Assembly (NCBI GenBank): GCA_023228865.1
Contig: JALOAH010000048.1
Location: 1-36,439, forward strand
Length of the DNA: 36,439 bases
From: Porticoccaceae bacterium
GTDB lineage: Bacteria; Pseudomonadota; Gammaproteobacteria; Pseudomonadales; Porticoccaceae
Direction: 5' to 3'
This document shows, one piece after another, positions 31,936-36,439 of the stretch (position 1 is the stretch's first letter; every line of letters starts with the position of its first letter). Below the pieces are notes generated by a model. That model was not told the origin of the DNA. It worked only from the letters and a program-made list of their open reading frames with translations, and did not search any database. The position numbers and the translations under genes are program-made.

Positions 31936-33390
31936 ATGAACCTGAAAAACCCGGCGCTGCTGCGCAGTCAAGCCTACATTGACGGCCAGTGGCTCGCTGC
32001 CTCCGGCGAAAAAACCTTTGCGGTCACCAATCCGGCTACTGGCGCAAGCCTGGCTTTGGTGAGTGATATGGGCGCGCTCGAAACGCGCCAGGCCATCGCG
32101 GCGGCACAACAGGCTCTTGCGCCCTGGCGCAGTAAAACCGCGAAGCAGCGGGCGCAGCTGTTGCGCAACTGGTTTGATCTGGTGATGGCAAACCAGGACG
32201 ACCTGGCCGCTATTCTCACCGCGGAACAGGGCAAGCCGCTGGTGGAGGCAAAGGGGGAAATCGCCTACGGCGCCAGTTATATCGAGTGGTTTGGCGAAGA
32301 AGCCAAGCGCATTTACGGTGACGTAATCGCGCCCCCCAGTGGCGACAAACGCATTTTGGTGATCAAACAGCCCGTGGGTGTGGTGGCAGCCATTACCCCG
32401 TGGAACTTTCCCAATGCGATGCTGGCGAGAAAAGTGGCGCCGGCGCTCGCGGCTGGTTGCACCTTCGTCGCCAAACCCGCTAAAGAAACGCCGCTGTCCG
32501 CTCTCGCCCTGGCGGTGCTGGCGGAGCAGGCGGGCATTCCCCCCGGTGTTTTCAATGTGGTTTGCGGTTCCTCTGCAAGCGCCATTGGCGGCGAGCTGAC
32601 CGCCAATCCCGCGGTTAAAAAACTCACCTTTACCGGCTCCACCGCCGTCGGCAAGTTGTTGCTGGCGCAGTGTGCGGCAACGGTCAAGAAAACCTCAATG
32701 GAGTTGGGCGGCAATGCTCCCTTCATTGTCTTCGATGATGCTGATGTGGACGCCGCCGTTGCCGGAGCGCTGGCGTCAAAATACCGCAACGCCGGGCAAA
32801 CCTGTGTCTGCAGCAACCGCATTCTGGTGCAGGAAGGCATCTACGACCAGTTTGTCGACCGGTTTGCCGAAGAGGTCGGAAAATTCCGCCTCGGCAATGG
32901 CGCCGACAAAGCCACCACCATGGGGCCATTGATCAACCGCAAAGCGGTTAGCGATGTCGACGACCTGGTTGCGGACGCTGTTTCAAAAGGCGCCAGGGTC
33001 ATTGTCGGCGGTGCGCCCTTTGACCCCGACAGCTGTTTTTATCAACCCACTATTCTTGCCGACGCCAGCGCCAACATGCGCCTCTACCGGGAGGAAATCT
33101 TTGGCCCGGTGGCGCCCCTGTTTAAATTCTCCAGTGAAGAACAAGCCATCGCCATGGCCAACGATACCGAATTTGGTTTGGCCGCCTATTTTTACAGCCG
33201 CGATCTCGGGCGCATCTGGCGGGTCGGCGAAGCCCTGGAGTACGGCATCGTCGGTATTAACGAAGGTATTATCTCCAATGAAATGGCGCCTTTTGGTGGC
33301 GTCAAGGAATCCGGCAATGGCCGCGAAGGTTCAAAATACGGCATTGATGATTATGTCGAAATAAAATATTTATGCCTGGGGGGAATCTGA
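31936..33390 (+). CDS. gabD: Succinate-semialdehyde dehydrogenase (NAD(P)+)
   Basis: Oxidises succinate semialdehyde, or a similar aldehyde, to the acid. Read from ATG at 31936 the protein has 484 residues, the normal GabD length; the longer open frame overlaps the previous gene. Motifs are FTGSTAVGK, catalytic base E256 (MELGGNAP) and nucleophile C290 (GQTCVCSNR). The double-cysteine CVC surroundings are typical of the GabD group. No gabT transaminase is nearby. A terminator begins at the stop codon (33380-33401). Confidence 0.9.
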   Translation: MNLKNPALLRSQAYIDGQWLAASGEKTFAVTNPATGASLALVSDMGALETRQAIAAAQQALAPWRSKTAKQRAQLLRNWFDLVMANQDDLAAILTAEQGKPLVEAKGEIAYGASYIEWFGEEAKRIYGDVIAPPSGDKRILVIKQPVGVVAAITPWNFPNAMLARKVAPALAAGCTFVAKPAKETPLSALALAVLAEQAGIPPGVFNVVCGSSASAIGGELTANPAVKKLTFTGSTAVGKLLLAQCAATVKKTSMELGGNAPFIVFDDADVDAAVAGALASKYRNAGQTCVCSNRILVQEGIYDQFVDRFAEEVGKFRLGNGADKATTMGPLINRKAVSDVDDLVADAVSKGARVIVGGAPFDPDSCFYQPTILADASANMRLYREEIFGPVAPLFKFSSEEQAIAMANDTEFGLAAYFYSRDLGRIWRVGEALEYGIVGINEGIISNEMAPFGGVKESGNGREGSKYGIDDYVEIKYLCLGGI

Positions 33391-33411
33391 GCAGATTCCC
33401 CTGGTTTTGAT
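33380..33411 (+). terminator. Intrinsic terminator of gabD
   Basis: A 9-bp perfect stem GGGGAATCT (33380-33388) and AGATTCCCC (33393-33401) with loop GAGC overlaps the stop codon and is followed by TGGTTTTGATTT. Confidence 0.65.
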
Positions 33412-33508
33412 TTCAGCGTATACCCTGTAATTTCTCTATATGGGTTAGCGCCCTTTATTGATTTGGCGCAACGAGAAAAGGTTTAACAACGCATAATTTC
33501 CCTTGGCA

Positions 33509-33537
33509 ATTGAAATGCCTTGGGCGTGCCCCCATAT
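33509..33537 (+). promoter_or_regulatory. Sigma-32 heat-shock promoter of clpB
   Basis: ATTGAAA (33509-33515, consensus CTTGAAA) and CCCCATAT (33530-33537, consensus CCCCATNT) are 14 bp apart, the preferred spacing. The start would be about 30 nt before the clpB ATG. Confidence 0.85.
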
Positions 33538-33573
33538 TTTTGGCAATGAAGAAATTCCTGATCAGGAGTCAAA

Positions 33574-36141
33574 ATGCGTATTGATCGTTTTACCAACCAA
33601 TTGCAGAGTGCCCTTGGCGATGCCCAGTCCCTTGCCATTGGCAAAGACCACACCGCCATCGAACCGGTTCATTTATTGTCAGTGATGCTCAAACAGCAGG
33701 GCGGCTCGCTTCGCCCCATGCTGTCGCAAGCGGGTTTTAATATTGCCGCTATCGAAAAATCTCTTGCGGAAAAGCTGGAAACCCTTGCCAGGTTGCAGTC
33801 GCCAACGGGGGAAATCAGTATTTCCCAGCACCTGGGCAAGGTGCTCAACCTTGCCGACAAGCGCGCCCAACAGCAGGGCGATCAGTTTATTTCCAGTGAA
33901 ACTGTGTTACTGGCATTATTTGACGACAGTGAAACCAGCAAGCTTCTCAAGCCCTATGGCGAACTGAAAAAGCTGGAGCAGGTCATTAAACAGGTGAGGG
34001 GAGGGGAATCCGTGGACAACGCTGAAGCCGAAGGCAATCGCCAGGCGCTGGATAAATACACTATCGATCTGACGGAGCGCGCAGAAGCAGGAAAATTAGA
34101 TCCGGTTATCGGTCGCGACGATGAAATTCGCCGCACGATTCAAGTGTTGCAGCGGCGCACCAAAAACAATCCGGTGCTGATTGGTGAACCCGGTGTTGGT
34201 AAAACCGCCATTGTTGAAGGACTTGCCCAGCGCATTATCAACGGCGAAGTGCCCGAAGGCCTGAAAGACAAACGCGTCCTCAGCCTCGATATGGGCGCAT
34301 TATTGGCGGGCGCCAAATTTCGCGGCGAGTTTGAAGAGCGGCTAAAAGCGGTGCTCAACGAACTGGCCAAGCAGGAAGGCCGCATTATTCTTTTTATTGA
34401 TGAGCTGCACACCATGGTGGGCGCCGGTAAAGCCGAGGGCGCTATGGATGCGGGCAATATGCTCAAGCCTGCGCTGGCTCGCGGCGAGCTCCACTGTGTC
34501 GGCGCAACCACTCTCGATGAGTACCGCAAATACATTGAAAAAGATGCGGCGCTGGAGCGGCGCTTTCAAAAAGTGCTGGTGGACGAGCCCAGTGAAGAGG
34601 ACACCATTGCCATTCTGCGCGGCCTCAAGGAGCGCTACGAAGTCCACCACGGCGTCGATATTACCGATTCCGCCATTGTCGCCGCCACCAAACTGTCCCA
34701 ACGCTACATCACGGATCGCCAGTTGCCGGACAAAGCTATCGATCTTATCGACGAATCGGCGAGCCGCATTCGCATGGAAATCGATTCCAAGCCGGAGGAA
34801 ATGGATCGCCTGGAGCGCCGTCTGATTCAGCTGAAAATGGAGCGCGAGGCCCTTAAGAAGGAAAGTGATGAGGCGTCGAAAAAACGCCTTGAAAAACTCC
34901 TTCTCGATATTGGCCAGATCGAAAAGGAATATGCTGACCTGGAAGAAATCTGGAAGGCGGAAAAAGCTTCACTGCAGGGTGAAGCCCAGATTAAAAGTGA
35001 TCTCGAAAAAGCCCGGCTCGATCTCGACGCTGCGCGCCGCGCCGGTGATTTAAGCCGCATGTCGGAAATTCAGTACGGCGTTATTCCCGGCCTGGAAAAG
35101 CAACTCGCTGCCGCGGGCGCCGCAGAAGTCGTTGAAAAACAGCTGTTGCGCAACAAGGTCACCGAGGAGGAAATCGCCGAAGTAGTGTCAAAATGGACAG
35201 GCATTCCGGTGAGCAAAATGCTGGAAGGGGAACGGGAAAAACTGCTGCGCATGGAAGACAGTCTCCACAACCGGGTGGTGGGACAGGACGAGGCGGTGGT
35301 TTCTGTGGCCAACGCCGTGCGCCGTTCCCGCGCCGGTCTGGCGGATCCCAACAGACCCAACGGCTCATTCCTGTTTCTTGGTCCCACCGGCGTGGGCAAG
35401 ACGGAATTGTGCAAATCCCTAGCGGAATTTCTTTTCGACAGTGAAGAAGCCATGGTGCGCATCGACATGTCGGAGTTTATGGAGAAGCATTCCGTGGCTC
35501 GCCTTATCGGCGCGCCTCCCGGCTATGTGGGCTATGAAGAGGGCGGCTATTTGACGGAGGCCGTGCGCCGCAGACCCTATTCGGTGCTGTTGCTGGACGA
35601 AGTGGAAAAAGCCCACCCGGATGTGTTCAATATTCTTCTCCAGGTGCTCGACGATGGCCGCCTTACCGATGGCCAGGGGCGCACCGTGGATTTTCGCAAC
35701 ACGGTCATTGTCATGACCTCCAACCTGGGTTCTGACATTATTCAGCAGCTCGCCGGTGAAGAAAATTATGAAGCCATGAAATCAGCGGTGATGAATGTGG
35801 TAGGCAGTCATTTCCGGCCTGAATTCATTAACCGTATCGACGAGGTGGTGGTATTTCATCCCCTCGGCCAGGAGCAGATTCGCGGCATTGCCGAAATTCA
35901 GCTGGGACTGCTCAAAAAACGGCTGGCGGACAGGGATTTGCACCTTGAACTCAGCGACGAGGTCATGAACAAAATCTGCGAAGCCGGTTACGACCCCGTC
36001 TATGGCGCCCGTCCCCTGAAAAGAACCATTCAGCAATTGCTGGAAAATCCCCTCGCCCAGGCGGTGTTGGCGGGCACCTATGGCCCGGGGGAAACCATCA
36101 AGGCCAGGCTCGATAACGGCAGTATTCGGTTCGCTGGCTAG
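33574..36141 (+). CDS. clpB: ATP-dependent disaggregase ClpB
   Basis: Hsp100 chaperone that extracts proteins from aggregates with DnaK. The 855-residue protein has the N domain (1 to about 145), AAA-1 with Walker A GEPGVGKT (204-211), a coiled-coil middle domain (about 400-525, rich in Lys and Glu), and AAA-2 with Walker A GPTGVGKT (603-610) and the pore loop GYVGYEEGG. The middle domain separates it from ClpA and ClpC. Start has AGGAG upstream. Control by sigma-32 is indicated by the promoter at 33509-33537. Confidence 0.98.
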   Translation: MRIDRFTNQLQSALGDAQSLAIGKDHTAIEPVHLLSVMLKQQGGSLRPMLSQAGFNIAAIEKSLAEKLETLARLQSPTGEISISQHLGKVLNLADKRAQQQGDQFISSETVLLALFDDSETSKLLKPYGELKKLEQVIKQVRGGESVDNAEAEGNRQALDKYTIDLTERAEAGKLDPVIGRDDEIRRTIQVLQRRTKNNPVLIGEPGVGKTAIVEGLAQRIINGEVPEGLKDKRVLSLDMGALLAGAKFRGEFEERLKAVLNELAKQEGRIILFIDELHTMVGAGKAEGAMDAGNMLKPALARGELHCVGATTLDEYRKYIEKDAALERRFQKVLVDEPSEEDTIAILRGLKERYEVHHGVDITDSAIVAATKLSQRYITDRQLPDKAIDLIDESASRIRMEIDSKPEEMDRLERRLIQLKMEREALKKESDEASKKRLEKLLLDIGQIEKEYADLEEIWKAEKASLQGEAQIKSDLEKARLDLDAARRAGDLSRMSEIQYGVIPGLEKQLAAAGAAEVVEKQLLRNKVTEEEIAEVVSKWTGIPVSKMLEGEREKLLRMEDSLHNRVVGQDEAVVSVANAVRRSRAGLADPNRPNGSFLFLGPTGVGKTELCKSLAEFLFDSEEAMVRIDMSEFMEKHSVARLIGAPPGYVGYEEGGYLTEAVRRRPYSVLLLDEVEKAHPDVFNILLQVLDDGRLTDGQGRTVDFRNTVIVMTSNLGSDIIQQLAGEENYEAMKSAVMNVVGSHFRPEFINRIDEVVVFHPLGQEQIRGIAEIQLGLLKKRLADRDLHLELSDEVMNKICEAGYDPVYGARPLKRTIQQLLENPLAQAVLAGTYGPGETIKARLDNGSIRFAG

Positions 36142-36146
36142 TCTGC

Positions 36147-36183
36147 GTGATTCGCAGGAGTGAGCACCGCTCCTGCGAATCAC
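36147..36183 (+). terminator. Hairpin downstream of clpB
   Basis: A 14-bp perfect inverted repeat (GTGATTCGCAGGAG at 36147-36160 and its complement at 36170-36183) with a 9-nt loop begins 5 bp after the clpB stop. No T-run follows. It may be a transcript-stabilising end or a dispersed repeat. Confidence 0.5.
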
Positions 36184-36293
36184 TATCCGTTGATGAAGAC
36201 CCGGAGAAAAAATCACAGAGGGCTTGCCAGTTGGTTACTGAGCGAGTAAATTTTGTCGCAGATTAATAACAATGGGTCGGGAGTTTTGTAGTG

Positions 36294-36439
36294 ATGAAAA
36301 GGGCCATAAAGCGTTTGTGTTGCTGTTTTGCAGCCCTACTTGTTCCCGCTGCCATGTTGTCGCCGTCAGCCTTTGCCAGTTCCCAGGTGTTTCCCTTCAC
36401 GCCCGTGAAAGTGGCCTATTCCCACAAGTCCGCCTCTCC
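36294..36439 (+). CDS. N-terminus of an exported protein, cut by the window end
   Basis: ATG at 36294 with GGGAG upstream opens a frame that runs to the window edge (48 codons). It begins MKRAIKRLCCCFAALLV and has a signal peptide to about residue 28 (ending PSAFASS). The mature start is VFPFTPVKVAYSHK. The protein is not identifiable from this piece. Confidence 0.6.
   Translation, partial: MKRAIKRLCCCFAALLVPAAMLSPSAFASSQVFPFTPVKVAYSHKSAS

Overview
The window looks like chromosome from a free-living, aerobic to microaerobic gammaproteobacterium. The best guess is a marine Cellvibrionales-type lineage; this rests on protein resemblance and gene order (argD-argF, grxD, prx, rnt-pyrC, argG, ccoNOQPGHIS, clpB), not on a marker gene. 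Coding density is high. I see no rRNA, tRNA, CRISPR array, prophage or transposase.

Region 1 (1-9.8 kb, almost all on the minus strand) is the unusual part. Ten genes follow each other in one direction, mostly with overlaps or very short gaps: a thermostable-hemolysin-family protein (fold resembling N-acyltransferases), an AMP-forming acyl ligase, a heme-oxygenase-like diiron oxidase/oxygenase (HDO), a short-chain dehydrogenase, a periplasmic TPR protein, an OmpR-type response regulator, a sensor kinase, a cupredoxin-like protein, an FTR1-type iron permease and a C-terminal-Phe beta-barrel protein. The first four look like a small-molecule pathway acting on a fatty acyl or similar carboxylate. 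The last six look like a sensing and metal-supply module. A direct repeat CTTAAC-N5-CTTAAC in front of the first gene resembles the sites bound by PmrA/QseB-type regulators, so the encoded two-component system may control its own operon. A palindromic, repeat-like element separates the regulator from the kinase. A secreted truncated hemoglobin gene lies just upstream.

Region 2 (10.0-15.2 kb) holds a small ribbon-helix-helix regulator, a SulP anion transporter, a methyltransferase, and argF and argD. A terminator-like hairpin abuts the argD ribosome-binding site.

Region 3 (15.4-22.1 kb) holds grxD, a 2-Cys peroxiredoxin, ppa (separated from prx by a 19-bp perfect bidirectional terminator), nhaA, rnt overlapping pyrC, and argG.

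Region 4 (22.4-31.4 kb) is a complete cbb3 oxidase locus: ccoN, ccoO, ccoQ, ccoP, then ccoG, ccoH-like, ccoI, ccoS and a TauE/SafE-like membrane protein with a natural pentahistidine tail. A near-perfect Fnr/Anr box and a matching -10 lie before ccoN.

Region 5 (31.5-36.4 kb) holds a small secreted protein with a motif like the N-terminus of TonB-dependent receptors, a gabD-type aldehyde dehydrogenase, clpB behind a textbook sigma-32 promoter, and the 5' end of another exported protein.
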